Below are positions 18,089 to 26,761 of a stretch of 64,000 nt of DNA, piece by piece; position 1 is the stretch's first letter; every line of letters begins with the position of its first letter. The stretch is from Rheinheimera mangrovi. Lineage in GTDB: Bacteria > Pseudomonadota > Gammaproteobacteria > Enterobacterales > Alteromonadaceae. A program made the translations under genes and the position numbers. The notes under the pieces are model-generated. The model searched no databases. It had not been told where the DNA came from and worked only from the letters and a program-made list of their open reading frames with translations. The stretch lies in contig NZ_CP034683.1 in the NCBI RefSeq assembly GCF_003990335.1, positions 1,874,501-1,938,500 of the forward strand, in the 5' to 3' direction.

Positions 18089-18391
18089 GTGGTTTCCATC
18101 GGCTTTTTAGCCTGAAATAATGCGAACTGGCTCAAACGAAATTGGGCTGATTATAGGTGAAGAAAACGGGGCTGACTACGGCGTCTGGGAGATAAAATTG
18201 AAAGGAATAACGACTTTGTCAGAAAATAATGCTCTAATTGTTATTTCTGTCACACTTGCTGTGATAGCCGGACGTGTTGAAGCATTTTTATGCAGTGAAT
18301 CAAGACGTTGGCATTCCCTATTTATTGAAGAGCCGCTGCTGTTTTTGGTTTTCTTAACCAGAACTCCAGCTGTTGATGCAGGATACCCGCT
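18089..18391. other. 303-nt divergent intergenic region between the two polysaccharide operons
   Basis: This should hold the promoters for both operons. No JUMPstart/ops element (GGCGGTAG) was seen. An inverted repeat TCACA-cttgc-TGTGA sits at 18250-18264; the arms are in the opposite order to a CRP site. A 91-codon frame (18120-18395) ends in a GTGA overlap with the glycosyltransferase start but has no ribosome site and no recognisable product. Confidence 0.5.
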
Positions 18392-19441
18392 GTGACCAAA
18401 GCAGTATTGATTATCACCAATATGGGGCCTAAGCCCTCTGCACCTTTTCAGGGACAGTTTGTTAAAAATCAGATGCTGGCGCTTCAGAAACGCCAGGCCT
18501 TGGCTTATTTCTATATGAGCTGGCATAACGACAGTCTGTTAAATCGTTTGCTGAAATACCCTGTGCTGTTTTTCCAATTTTTCTGGTCTTATATTCTGAG
18601 CTTTAAAAGCTTCGATATTATTCATGTGCACTTTTTTTATCCGACCATCTGGCTGGCTTTACTTTATAAATACTTGCGCAAACCTTCAGTAAAAATAGTG
18701 GTCACTTGTCATGGCAGCGACATCTACCATTATCAGCCTTTTAATGCGTTGTATCGTTGGTGTTGTGGCTATGTGGAGCAGTGGATTTTTACCAGTGAGA
18801 AACTTCAGAGCAGAGCTTTTAGCATTAAACCAAGAGCAGAAGTGTTATCCGCTGGCATTGCGCAGGTCTATGCCGATGCTAAACAGTTAACCCGAGCAGA
18901 AAAAGACATCGACCTGCTGTATGTTGGCGGCTTGGATAAAAACAAAGGCATGGACAGATTAATAGCCCTGCTGCCACAACTAAAAGACAAAAAAGTCTGT
19001 GTGATTGGTGCCGGCCCTTACCTGACACAGTTTCAGTTACTGATGAAAGATTATCCGAATTTACAACTTGAAGCAGGCCGGAGTGCAGAGCAGTTAAAAG
19101 AGTTTTATCAGCGCAGCAAATGTTTTTTAAGCTTGTCGCGTAATGAATCCTTTGGTTTGGTGATGACCGAAGCTATGGCATGCTACACCCCTGTTATTGC
19201 TACCTTAACTGACGGCTCCGCAGAGCAGTTGGGGGCTGACTCTTTTTGGGTGTTAGATCAGACAGATGAGCAGGTTTTGCAACAGCATTTGCTGAAAAAA
19301 ATTCAGCAGCTATTAAGTTTGTCAGACTCAGACTACACAGCATTGCAGCAGTCGGGTCATCAGCACGCAAAAGAATGTCTGGTGGACGATGTCGCAGCAA
19401 AAATACAACAACTGTACCAGGCTCTGGTGCCTGAACAATGA
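18392..19441 (+). CDS. GT4-family glycosyltransferase
   Basis: A 349-residue GT-B glycosyltransferase of the glycogen-synthase-like (GT4) group. The N-terminal acceptor lobe contains FDIIHVHFFYP and VVTCHGSDIY. The C-terminal donor lobe contains LLYVGGLDKNKGMDRLI and the family signature NESFGLVMTEAMACYTPVIA, with the paired glutamates that hold the nucleotide sugar. It adds one sugar to the lipid-linked glycan on the cytoplasmic face. The start is GTG with AGGA about 8 nt upstream. It is first in the plus-strand operon and overlaps wecG by 4 nt (ATGA). Donor and linkage cannot be read from the sequence. Confidence 0.9.
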   Translation: MTKAVLIITNMGPKPSAPFQGQFVKNQMLALQKRQALAYFYMSWHNDSLLNRLLKYPVLFFQFFWSYILSFKSFDIIHVHFFYPTIWLALLYKYLRKPSVKIVVTCHGSDIYHYQPFNALYRWCCGYVEQWIFTSEKLQSRAFSIKPRAEVLSAGIAQVYADAKQLTRAEKDIDLLYVGGLDKNKGMDRLIALLPQLKDKKVCVIGAGPYLTQFQLLMKDYPNLQLEAGRSAEQLKEFYQRSKCFLSLSRNESFGLVMTEAMACYTPVIATLTDGSAEQLGADSFWVLDQTDEQVLQQHLLKKIQQLLSLSDSDYTALQQSGHQHAKECLVDDVAAKIQQLYQALVPEQ

Positions 19442-20193
19442 TGATAGAAATAAAGGTAAATACAAGCATGGCAATACAACCTGAAGTGGTACCTGTAGGT
19501 GGCATTGAGGTCATGGCGTTCAGCAACATGGCTGCGCTGGTCAATTATGTGATTCAGGATGATGGTACTGTCTTTTCCGGTTCTGCTATAGCGATGAACC
19601 CTGAGAAGGTGATCGCCGCCAGTAAAAATCCAGAGCTGATGGCTATTCTGAGCAAAGCCGATATTCGTTATGCCGATGGTATGGGTGTGGTGAAAGTAAT
19701 GCGGCGTAAATTAGGCCGCAAAGTGGAACGTATTCCGGGTTGTGAGTTGTGGCAGGCATTAATGGCAAAGGCCGCAATCACTAAAACTCCAGTGTTTTTA
19801 GTGGGAGCCAAACCGCAGGTGATGGCCGAAACAGTGGAAAAACTGACGGCCATGGGGGTCAATGTGGTGGACTCTCAGGACGGTTATTTTAAAGATGAAA
19901 ATGAACTGATCAGCCGTATTGCGCAAAGTGGTGCCCGCATTGTGACAGTCGCTATGGGATCTCCTAAGCAGGAATTGTTTATTGGCAAGTGTCAGCAGCA
20001 ATTACCTGACGCTTATTATATGGGCGTTGGTGGTACTTATGATGTATTCACAGGCCATGTACAACGAGCTCCGGCTCTGTGGTGTAAGTTACATTTAGAG
20101 TGGGCTTACAGGTTGTTATCTCAGCCATCCCGTATTGGTCGTCAGTCTAATTTACTGACGTATGCCTGGTTATATTTAACCAACAAGCTCTGA
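19438..20193 (+). CDS. wecG: WecG/TagA/CpsF-family glycosyltransferase
   Basis: A 251-residue GT26 glycosyltransferase. The family pattern is clear: VFSGSAIAMNPEKVI, KADIRYADGMGVV, RIPGCELWQALM, VFLVGAKPQV, VAMGSPKQELFI and YMGVGGTYDVFTGHVQRAP. In enterobacteria WecG adds ManNAcA to undecaprenyl-PP-GlcNAc; the presence of wecA and wecC here favours that donor, though TagA-like ManNAc transfer is the alternative. It overlaps the preceding GT4 gene by 4 nt. Several Met codons lie in the first 12 residues, so the exact start is uncertain. Members lack classic membrane helices but bind the membrane peripherally. Confidence 0.88.
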   Translation: MMIEIKVNTSMAIQPEVVPVGGIEVMAFSNMAALVNYVIQDDGTVFSGSAIAMNPEKVIAASKNPELMAILSKADIRYADGMGVVKVMRRKLGRKVERIPGCELWQALMAKAAITKTPVFLVGAKPQVMAETVEKLTAMGVNVVDSQDGYFKDENELISRIAQSGARIVTVAMGSPKQELFIGKCQQQLPDAYYMGVGGTYDVFTGHVQRAPALWCKLHLEWAYRLLSQPSRIGRQSNLLTYAWLYLTNKL

Positions 20194-20223
20194 AAAAAAC
20201 GATTAAAAACAGAGAGAACTATA

Positions 20224-21129
20224 GTGCAGCAACAGTCCGATTTACCTTTGATCAGTGTTTATATGCCCACTTTTAATAGAGTGGACATGGTGCAACGTGC
20301 GATTCGCTCAGTTCTGGCGCAGGATTACCCTCATCTCGAACTTTTAGTGGTGGATGATGCGTCTACCGACACAACCTGGGACACCTTAAACCGGGTCTAT
20401 GCAGATGAACCTCGCGTTCGTCTGTTCAGGCAGGAAAAGGGGCAGGGCGCTTGTGCAGCACGCAATCTGGCGATAGCTGAAGCCAAAGGTGAGTTTGTAA
20501 CCGGCCTTGATGATGATGACGAGTTTTTACCGAATCGTCTGAGTTCGTTGTATCAGGCGTATGACGATCAATATGCCTTTGTCTGCTCAAGTTATTTCTG
20601 GGATTACGGCACTATACGCAAACAGTTGTATCCGGAATCGGCCATAGTAGGCCTGAACGAATTGTTGGATGTGCACTGTTTATCGAATCAGGTGTTAGTG
20701 AAGCGCAGCCGTATGCTGGCGCAAGGTGGCTTTGATATTGGCCTTGCGGCCTTTCAGGATTACGATATGTGGATCCGGCTGGTGGCAGCTTATGGCAAGG
20801 CCTTGCGTCTGGCTGAAGCCACTTATGTAGTCCATGTGGGGCACGAGCTCGGCCGTATTACTACCTCACCTAAACGTCTGGCTGCACAAAGTTATTTTGT
20901 TGAAAAACATCTGCCTTTAATGAATGAACGTAATAAGCAGAACCAGCAGTTTTACCGTCTGGTAATGGAACAGCAGCAACTGTCTTTTGGCCGTTTGTTG
21001 TTTTTCTGTCGTTATGGCTTATGGGCAACTAAAATCCGTTACTACCTGAAACAAAAATTACAGTGGGCGATTAAATTCCGCCAGCAGCTGTTGAGCAAAG
21101 GCATTAAAGGATTGTTTTCGAAAAAATGA
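20224..21129 (+). CDS. GT2-family glycosyltransferase
   Basis: A 301-residue GT-A glycosyltransferase. Residues 8-110 carry the family pattern: ISVYMPTFNRVDMVQRAIRS, LLVVDDASTD for nucleotide binding, and GLDDDDEFLP with the metal-binding Asp triplet. FQDYDMWIRL at about residue 180 is the conserved ED-type acceptor/base segment. The C-terminal ~60 residues are basic and hydrophobic (KIRYYLKQKLQWAIKF), suggesting membrane association. The start is GTG with a GAGAG ribosome site. The stop overlaps the next gene by 4 nt. The sugar transferred is unknown. Confidence 0.9.
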   Translation: MQQQSDLPLISVYMPTFNRVDMVQRAIRSVLAQDYPHLELLVVDDASTDTTWDTLNRVYADEPRVRLFRQEKGQGACAARNLAIAEAKGEFVTGLDDDDEFLPNRLSSLYQAYDDQYAFVCSSYFWDYGTIRKQLYPESAIVGLNELLDVHCLSNQVLVKRSRMLAQGGFDIGLAAFQDYDMWIRLVAAYGKALRLAEATYVVHVGHELGRITTSPKRLAAQSYFVEKHLPLMNERNKQNQQFYRLVMEQQQLSFGRLLFFCRYGLWATKIRYYLKQKLQWAIKFRQQLLSKGIKGLFSKK

Positions 21130-21836
21130 GTCAGAATTTGTTAGCCCATGCCAATTTTGTCAGCCTGAGCGCTGTATTGCTTAAACGTTTTTGGCTGTTG
21201 TTATTAGCTGCTGCTGTATTAGGCGCGGCAGCTTTGTATATATTTCAGCTCAGTACAGCCGTGCGTTATCAGGCCATTGCTGTGGTGACGTTAACCGACT
21301 GGCAAACCGAACGTTTAACTCGACGAGATGATCCAAACGATAAAAATCCGGCCAATGTAGGTGGGGCCTCTGCAGATGCAATATCCAGAGCCTTATTGTG
21401 GTTAAAAGACCCTGATTTTTTTCAGTCTTTGGCACGCTCCGCTAATGTGGAGCAATTGAGTGTTGAACACAAAAGACGTGGCAATCTGGTGACACTGAAA
21501 TGGATCAGCAACTCGGAAAAAAGTGCTGAAACTGAACTGGCTTTAGTGTTGAAGCTGTGGGACCAGCGCTGGCGTCAGCAATTTATTCAGCAAAAACAAC
21601 AAGAGTTGCTCACTTTGCAACAGCTCTCGAGCAGTGACTTGGTGCAACAACAGCAAAACCGGCTGCAGTTTGAACTGGATTATGCAAAACAGGCTCAACC
21701 TTTTGCGCTGCAGCAATTACAAAGCCCTGAAGCGCCTGAACAAAGTAAAGGTCCGGCTTTGTGGTTGATGTTACTTTTTGGCGCCTTTTTTGGTTTTAGC
21801 TGCGCTTTTATTCTGTTGATGTTATGGCGGCTTTAA
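21126..21836 (+). CDS. Wzz-like chain-length determinant
   Basis: A 236-residue inner-membrane protein with a helix at about 22-42 and another at about 212-233, enclosing a periplasmic domain rich in Gln and coiled-coil sequence (QQKQQELLTLQQL). This two-helix plan is that of Wzz polysaccharide co-polymerases, which set glycan chain length together with a Wzy polymerase; the next gene is Wzy-like. It is shorter than typical Wzz (about 330 residues), and no C-terminal tyrosine kinase domain is present. It overlaps the GT2 gene by 4 nt and the polymerase by up to 13 nt. Confidence 0.78.
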   Translation: MSQNLLAHANFVSLSAVLLKRFWLLLLAAAVLGAAALYIFQLSTAVRYQAIAVVTLTDWQTERLTRRDDPNDKNPANVGGASADAISRALLWLKDPDFFQSLARSANVEQLSVEHKRRGNLVTLKWISNSEKSAETELALVLKLWDQRWRQQFIQQKQQELLTLQQLSSSDLVQQQQNRLQFELDYAKQAQPFALQQLQSPEAPEQSKGPALWLMLLFGAFFGFSCAFILLMLWRL

Positions 21837-23128
21837 TGCGGCTTTCGACTTATTTTCAGCAGGTACAACCGCTGGATAAACTGATCCTGTTGCTTTGCAG
21901 CTGTTACTTGCTGGTGGACGCCTTTAATGGTTTTTTATTAAATCAGTTTGGTCACAGCTTTGGTTTGTCTGCTTTGTATAAAGTGCTGATGCTGATGTTA
22001 ATGCTGATGTCATTGAGCCTGCGTACCGCTAAAGCCTTTTTACTCTTTCCTGCACTTTTTGTGTTGTTATTGCCCGGTGCTTTTTATAGCTGGTTGCAAC
22101 TTGGTGGCTCTTTAGCCGCAGATCTGGGCCTGATCCTGAAACTGATTTCGCCGCTGATAGCATTTTATTATTTACTGAGTCTGGCGCAATTGGACAAAGA
22201 CTTTGCGCTGAAGTCCCTGCATCAGATTTTTGTCCTGAACTACCTGATTGTGCTGGTGAATTTTATTCTCGGCGCCTTAGGCTATGGCTACACCTCTTAT
22301 TTGCCTCAGCAGCATTTGACCCAAGTGGATTTAGGCAGCAAAGGTTTTTTTAATGCAGCGAACGAGCTTTCTGTGGTGCTTTTGGTGTTATCTGCCTGGC
22401 TATTACAGTACTACTGGCATCAGCAAAAGCTGATATTTCTGGCTGTGGCTGCAACCTCTGTGTGGTGTGCCAGTTTAATGCTAACCAAAACCGGTTTGTT
22501 AGGAAGCCTTATCTTAGTGCTGTTGATCCCCTTGATCCCCTGGTTAATACGTCTGAACTGGGCTCGTCTGGCACTGGGGCTGGTGTTGCTGTTCGCTTCT
22601 GCCGCACTGGTCATTTGGCAGGCACCGCTGCTGCTAAGTCAGTTAGGTTTGGCTGAGAAATTACAGCATATTTATCAGCAACAAGGTTTATTGGGCGTGT
22701 TGTTATCGTCACGCGACAAGTATGCAGCTGAAATCTGGCAGGTGGTCAGTTTTTACTACAGCGATGCACATCGTTTGTTTGGTGTGGGTTTAATTGGGGT
22801 ATCTGAGCATCTGTGGAAGTTCTGGGCTGAGTCAGATCCTTTTGATTTGTATATTTTTTATGGTGTAGCGGGTTTGATGTTTTTTAGCTGGATTTTTATA
22901 GGTTTTGTCGCTCAGAATTTAAGGTTATGCAGACTATATTCCTCCGATATTGCTGCCACACTGGTGTTGTTAAATCTGTTATTGCTGATGGTGTCCTGTA
23001 TTGCAGGTCATGTCATTAGCTCCGGAATGTTGTGGCCGGTCTGGGGATTTATAAATGCGGCAGCGCTGATCCATTGTCAGCCACAGTCCAAGCCAGCTGA
23101 GACGGAGCTTGCGCATGTTACGCAGTGA
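21824..23128 (+). CDS. Wzy-like O-antigen polymerase/ligase family protein
   Basis: A 434-residue polytopic membrane protein with about 11 hydrophobic helices and a larger periplasmic loop (about residues 280-330, containing SSRDKYAAEIWQ and SDAHRLFGVG), the plan of Wzy/WaaL proteins. By position after wzz and before a flippase it should polymerise lipid-linked repeat units in the periplasm; ligase function cannot be excluded. ATG 21824 or ATG 21836 may be used; the latter gives a 1-nt TAATG overlap with wzz. Sequence conservation in this family is low, so the call rests on topology and context. Confidence 0.78.
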   Translation: MAALMRLSTYFQQVQPLDKLILLLCSCYLLVDAFNGFLLNQFGHSFGLSALYKVLMLMLMLMSLSLRTAKAFLLFPALFVLLLPGAFYSWLQLGGSLAADLGLILKLISPLIAFYYLLSLAQLDKDFALKSLHQIFVLNYLIVLVNFILGALGYGYTSYLPQQHLTQVDLGSKGFFNAANELSVVLLVLSAWLLQYYWHQQKLIFLAVAATSVWCASLMLTKTGLLGSLILVLLIPLIPWLIRLNWARLALGLVLLFASAALVIWQAPLLLSQLGLAEKLQHIYQQQGLLGVLLSSRDKYAAEIWQVVSFYYSDAHRLFGVGLIGVSEHLWKFWAESDPFDLYIFYGVAGLMFFSWIFIGFVAQNLRLCRLYSSDIAATLVLLNLLLLMVSCIAGHVISSGMLWPVWGFINAAALIHCQPQSKPAETELAHVTQ

Positions 23129-24371
23129 TTTTGCCCGTAAGCTATTAAACAACAGTCTGGCCCATGGTCTGAACTTTGGCTCGCGCTGGTTACTCAATCT
23201 GGTGGTTGCACGGCAACTGCTGGCGAGTGATTTTGGTGTCTTCAGTTATGTCTATATGCTGGCGAACCTGTTTTTTCCCACCATTGCCTTTGGTGTCAGT
23301 TTTTACCTGATCCACTATTCAGCCAAACAACAGCAAATCAGTTTGTTGTTCAACAGTCTGGTGCTGAGCTTTATTGTGTTTTTGCTGTTGTGTCTTGGTG
23401 TAGTCGGTATTGATTATTGGATCAACGACAGCGTGCCTTATTATCTGTATCTGCTGAGTTTGTTGATAGGCTTGGTCTGGGCTGTCAGTCAGGCCATATT
23501 CTGTTACCTCAAAGGCCGGCAGCAGTTTTTTGTCGAAGTAAAATCACAGTTTGTTGGCGCTTTAAGTTTGCTGGTGGTGGTCGCATTACTTTTTGCCGGT
23601 GTGATTACAGAGCTGGATGCGATGCTCGAAGCTGTGCTGGTAGCGAGTTTGTTGCCTGTGGTTATGGGGCTGAATGTGCTTTGGCCTGAACTGAAAGCAG
23701 GCCTGGGGCCTTATCTGCGCAATTTTCGTCAATACTTTGGCTGGCAGGATATCCGGCAGCGGCTGCATTTTGCCTTGCATGATGTATTCGCCATTATCAT
23801 GACCAATATTCCTTTTATCTTTCTGGCCTTATTCAGCACCTTGCTGGCGCTGGGTCAGTTCAGAAAGCTGTTTATTTTATTTATGCCTATCACCTTATTA
23901 CCGGTGATTTTTTCTCAGGTGTTTTTAAGTCGTTTAAGTCGTCTGCCAGATCTGACTGCCAAGCTACAGTTTTTCCGTAAGATTTTCCTATTTACTTTGC
24001 CTGTGTTGTCGCTGCCGTATCTGCTGATGTGGCCGCTGGGCGACTGGTTGTATCAGATTTCCTTTAATGAAGCGCTGGATCCTGGTCATCTGTTGATGTT
24101 GCATCTGGTGCTGGCGACTTTATGGATCACTTTGCTGAAAACCTATTTTGAAGTATTGCTGACCTCATTAGGAGCGAACCATTACAAAGCCATGCTGGTG
24201 ACACTGGCAGTGGTGTTAACTGCTTTAGCTTATTGCTGGTTTAATTATGACTTAACAGTTGAGCTGACGGCCTGGTTGTTTTTAAGCGGCAATCTGTTGA
24301 TTACTTCTATGTTAGCGCTGACTTGTATCTGGCAAGTGCAACGGCAAAGGAAAACACAGCAGCAGCGCTGA
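23115..24371 (+). CDS. Wzx-like oligosaccharide flippase (second of two)
   Basis: A 418-residue membrane protein with about 12 helices and the MOP-type N-terminus LNLVVARQLLASDFGVFSYVYML, matching lipid-linked oligosaccharide flippases. ATG 23115 has GGAG 7 nt upstream, so it is chosen over TTG 23109; it overlaps the polymerase by 14 nt. It closes the plus-strand operon. Its sequence differs clearly from the flippase at 15712-17028, so it is not a recent duplicate; each may be specific for one glycan, or one may act on a decorated precursor. Confidence 0.85.
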   Translation: MLRSDFARKLLNNSLAHGLNFGSRWLLNLVVARQLLASDFGVFSYVYMLANLFFPTIAFGVSFYLIHYSAKQQQISLLFNSLVLSFIVFLLLCLGVVGIDYWINDSVPYYLYLLSLLIGLVWAVSQAIFCYLKGRQQFFVEVKSQFVGALSLLVVVALLFAGVITELDAMLEAVLVASLLPVVMGLNVLWPELKAGLGPYLRNFRQYFGWQDIRQRLHFALHDVFAIIMTNIPFIFLALFSTLLALGQFRKLFILFMPITLLPVIFSQVFLSRLSRLPDLTAKLQFFRKIFLFTLPVLSLPYLLMWPLGDWLYQISFNEALDPGHLLMLHLVLATLWITLLKTYFEVLLTSLGANHYKAMLVTLAVVLTALAYCWFNYDLTVELTAWLFLSGNLLITSMLALTCIWQVQRQRKTQQQR

Positions 24372-24423
24372 TAGTATTGTATGGTTAATCAGGGTCCATC
24401 AGTGCATTCGTTCAGGGGGTTCA

Positions 24424-25272
24424 GTGCGTACTGGTTTGATTATTGTTGGTTTACTCTGTTGTCAAAACAGCAGCGCCACGGAAGTCACCTGGTTAAAAAC
24501 AGACTGGCCCCCTCATCAAATTACCTCTGGTGCACATGCAGAACAAGGTACTTTTGATCTGCTGTTAAAACAATTGATTGCTCAACTGCCCCATATCACT
24601 CATCAGGTTCAGGTGGTTAATTTACCCAGGCTGGAGCAGGCGTTTCGCCAAAACAGTAAATCAGTCTGTGGTTTTGGCAGCGTTTTTACAGAAGAGCGGG
24701 CGAAAAACAGATGGTACTCCAAAGCTGTTGCTGTGTTACCTGGCTTGGCCGCACATTTTCGCTTATCTGCTGAAATAAAGAGTCATCCTGCTGTACAAGC
24801 CAATGGTACTGTGGATGTGCATCAGTTAGTGCAGGATACACAGCTGACCGGAGCCTATCAGCCCAATCGTTTTTATCCGCCTTCCGTTATGGCTGCAACG
24901 CGTTATGCCAATTTGATACCTCATGACTTTACCAGTGAGATAAATGCTGCTGCCTTGTTATTATCAAAGCGGGTGGATTATGTGATTGAGTACCCCGAAC
25001 GAATGGTGTTTTATCTTAAACAGAAAAAACAGAGTTCCGGTATTGAAAGTGTGATTGTTGCAGATGCGTCCCCCTATGTGGTGTCTTACATTACCTGCAA
25101 TAAAAGTGAGCAGGGGCAACAGATCATCAAACACATTGATACTGCTCTGATGGCATTATGGCAAACTGAAGCTTATCGGCAGAGTATGTTCAGCTGGATA
25201 GATCAAGCAGATCAAAAAGCCTTAGAGCCGGCATTTCTAAGTGTAAAACTGCAGGTTATCAATGCACAGTAA
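24424..25272 (+). CDS. periplasmic substrate-binding-like protein (TIGR02285-type)
   Basis: A 282-residue secreted protein with an N-terminal signal peptide (GLIIVGLLCCQNSSATE, cleavage near residue 19) and the bilobed SBP_bac_3-like fold. VTWLKTDWPPHQI at about 21-33, CGFGSVFTEERAKNRWYS in the middle and YVVSYITCNKS late are typical of the TIGR02285 group of solute-binding-like proteins without a cognate transporter. The ligand is unknown. The start is GTG with a GGGGG ribosome site. A terminator follows the gene. A link to polysaccharide export is only positional. Confidence 0.75.
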   Translation: MRTGLIIVGLLCCQNSSATEVTWLKTDWPPHQITSGAHAEQGTFDLLLKQLIAQLPHITHQVQVVNLPRLEQAFRQNSKSVCGFGSVFTEERAKNRWYSKAVAVLPGLAAHFRLSAEIKSHPAVQANGTVDVHQLVQDTQLTGAYQPNRFYPPSVMAATRYANLIPHDFTSEINAAALLLSKRVDYVIEYPERMVFYLKQKKQSSGIESVIVADASPYVVSYITCNKSEQGQQIIKHIDTALMALWQTEAYRQSMFSWIDQADQKALEPAFLSVKLQVINAQ

Positions 25273-25289
25273 CTGGCAGAAATAAAAAT

Positions 25290-25321
25290 GGGCCAGCAGA
25301 TTTAAGCTGCTGACCCTTTTT
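25290..25321. terminator. bidirectional rho-independent terminator
   Basis: A GGG-C-CAGCAG / CTGCTG-A-CCC stem (25290-25299 with 25307-25316, one mismatch) is followed by five T on the plus strand and preceded by five A, so it can stop both the periplasmic-protein gene and the convergent wecC. Confidence 0.85.
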
Positions 25322-25335
25322 ATACTCAGAAAAAA

Positions 25336-26568
25336 TTAGTGTGCTGAGCGCAGTGGGCCTACCACATTGATCAGGCTGCTCTTGCTGAAATCCAGGTCAC
25401 CAAAACCTTTGTGGTTCACCAGGATCACAATAATGTCTGCTTTTAAACCTTGTTCAATAGAAACCAATTCAACGTTAGACGCCAGCTTGTTGGTGTGTTC
25501 CACGTTCGGCTCAACCGCATAGATTTTACCTTGATACGCTGCGGCTAAATCGTTAACAATGTGCAGCGCAGGGCTTTCACGTAAATCGTCGATATCCGGT
25601 TTAAAGGCTAAACCAAAACAGGCAATAGAAGGCTTATGCAAAGCGTGGTTGGCCACAGTGGATAATACTTTTTGCAGTACCCATTGAGGTTTAAAGTCGT
25701 TTACTTCTCGGGCTGTACGAATCAGTTTGGCTTGCTCTGGCGCTGAGTGCACGATAAACCACGGATCCACTGCAATACAGTGACCACCTACACCCGCACC
25801 TGGCGTCAGAATATTTACGCGAGGGTGGCGGTTCGCCATTTTAATCAGCTCCCAGACGTTGATATTCAGCTCGTCACAGATTAAAGATAACTCGTTGGCA
25901 AAAGCGATGTTCACATCACGGAAGGCATTCTCAGTCAGTTTTGACATCTCTGCGGTACGGGCATCGGAAACCAGGCATTCACCAGTCACAAAAGTTTGAT
26001 ACAGGGCTTTGGCTTTTTCCGAACAAGCTGGAGTTAAACCGCCAACAATACGGTCATTGGCAATCAGCTCGTATACCACGCGGCCTGGCAAAACACGCTC
26101 AGGGCAATAGGCGACGTGAATGTCCGGCTGAGAAGAGTCTGTTGGTACTGTTAAATCCGGACGAGCTTCACGGATCCACTGGCAGATTTTTTCTGTGGTT
26201 CCAACCGGACTGGTAGATTCCAGTACCACTAAGTTACCTTTGGCAAGAACCGGTGCTATAGATTTCACCGCAGCTTCAACATAAGTTAAATCCGGTGACA
26301 GATCATCAAAAAATGGCGTAGGTACAGCAATCATAAACGCATCAGCAGCCACAGGGCTGGTTTGAGCTGACAAGTAGCCACCCGTCACTGCGGCATGCAC
26401 CAGCATATCCAGTTCAGGTTCTACGATATGAATTTTACCCTGATTGATGGTATCCACAGCGTGTTGATTCACGTCTATACCAATAACCCGAAGCTTGCGT
26501 GATGCCAACATGGCTGCCGTAGGCAAGCCTATATACCCTAAACCAATCACTGATACCGTTTTAAACAT
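25336..26568 (-). CDS. wecC: UDP-N-acetyl-D-mannosamine dehydrogenase
   Basis: A 410-residue NAD-dependent dehydrogenase that oxidises UDP-ManNAc to UDP-ManNAcA in two steps. The Rossmann motif GLGYIG is at 9-14, the family segment FANELSLICDELNINVWELI at about 223-242, and the catalytic cysteine is Cys264 in GVGGHCIAVDPW. Lys210 and Asn214 (SKLTEN) are the usual active-site partners. ATG 26568 has GGAG 6 nt upstream; the frame extends to 26610 without a better start. It supplies the likely WecG donor. The UDP-GlcNAc 2-epimerase WecB is not in the window and must be elsewhere. UDP-GlcNAc/GalNAc dehydrogenases are close relatives. Confidence 0.92.
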   Translation of the reverse strand: MFKTVSVIGLGYIGLPTAAMLASRKLRVIGIDVNQHAVDTINQGKIHIVEPELDMLVHAAVTGGYLSAQTSPVAADAFMIAVPTPFFDDLSPDLTYVEAAVKSIAPVLAKGNLVVLESTSPVGTTEKICQWIREARPDLTVPTDSSQPDIHVAYCPERVLPGRVVYELIANDRIVGGLTPACSEKAKALYQTFVTGECLVSDARTAEMSKLTENAFRDVNIAFANELSLICDELNINVWELIKMANRHPRVNILTPGAGVGGHCIAVDPWFIVHSAPEQAKLIRTAREVNDFKPQWVLQKVLSTVANHALHKPSIACFGLAFKPDIDDLRESPALHIVNDLAAAYQGKIYAVEPNVEHTNKLASNVELVSIEQGLKADIIVILVNHKGFGDLDFSKSSLINVVGPLRSAH

Positions 26569-26761
26569 AACGAACTCCATTAAGCTTGTTGGCTCTTTCT
26601 TTGCGGACATCTTACCACAGCACGCCAGAAAGCTTAGATGACAGATAGCTGCGGTTGAAGAAAATTTTTAATAAAATAACAGTGTTAGCTGAATGGTGGC
26701 TTAGTGACTCTGTGGTATCGTGGATACCAGGTACTGATACAGTTCAGTGGAAGGAATTATA

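Noticed and set aside
18250..18264. CRP site (TCACA...TGTGA)
   Set aside because: The half-sites are in the wrong order for CRP, which needs TGTGA-N6-TCACA.
18089..18391. JUMPstart/ops element for RfaH control of the polysaccharide operon
   Set aside because: The GGCGGTAG core was not found on either strand of this gap.
18120..18395. 91-codon frame ending in a GTGA overlap with the GT4 gene
   Set aside because: No ribosome site, no recognisable domain, and it fills a region that must hold promoters; the overlap can be chance.
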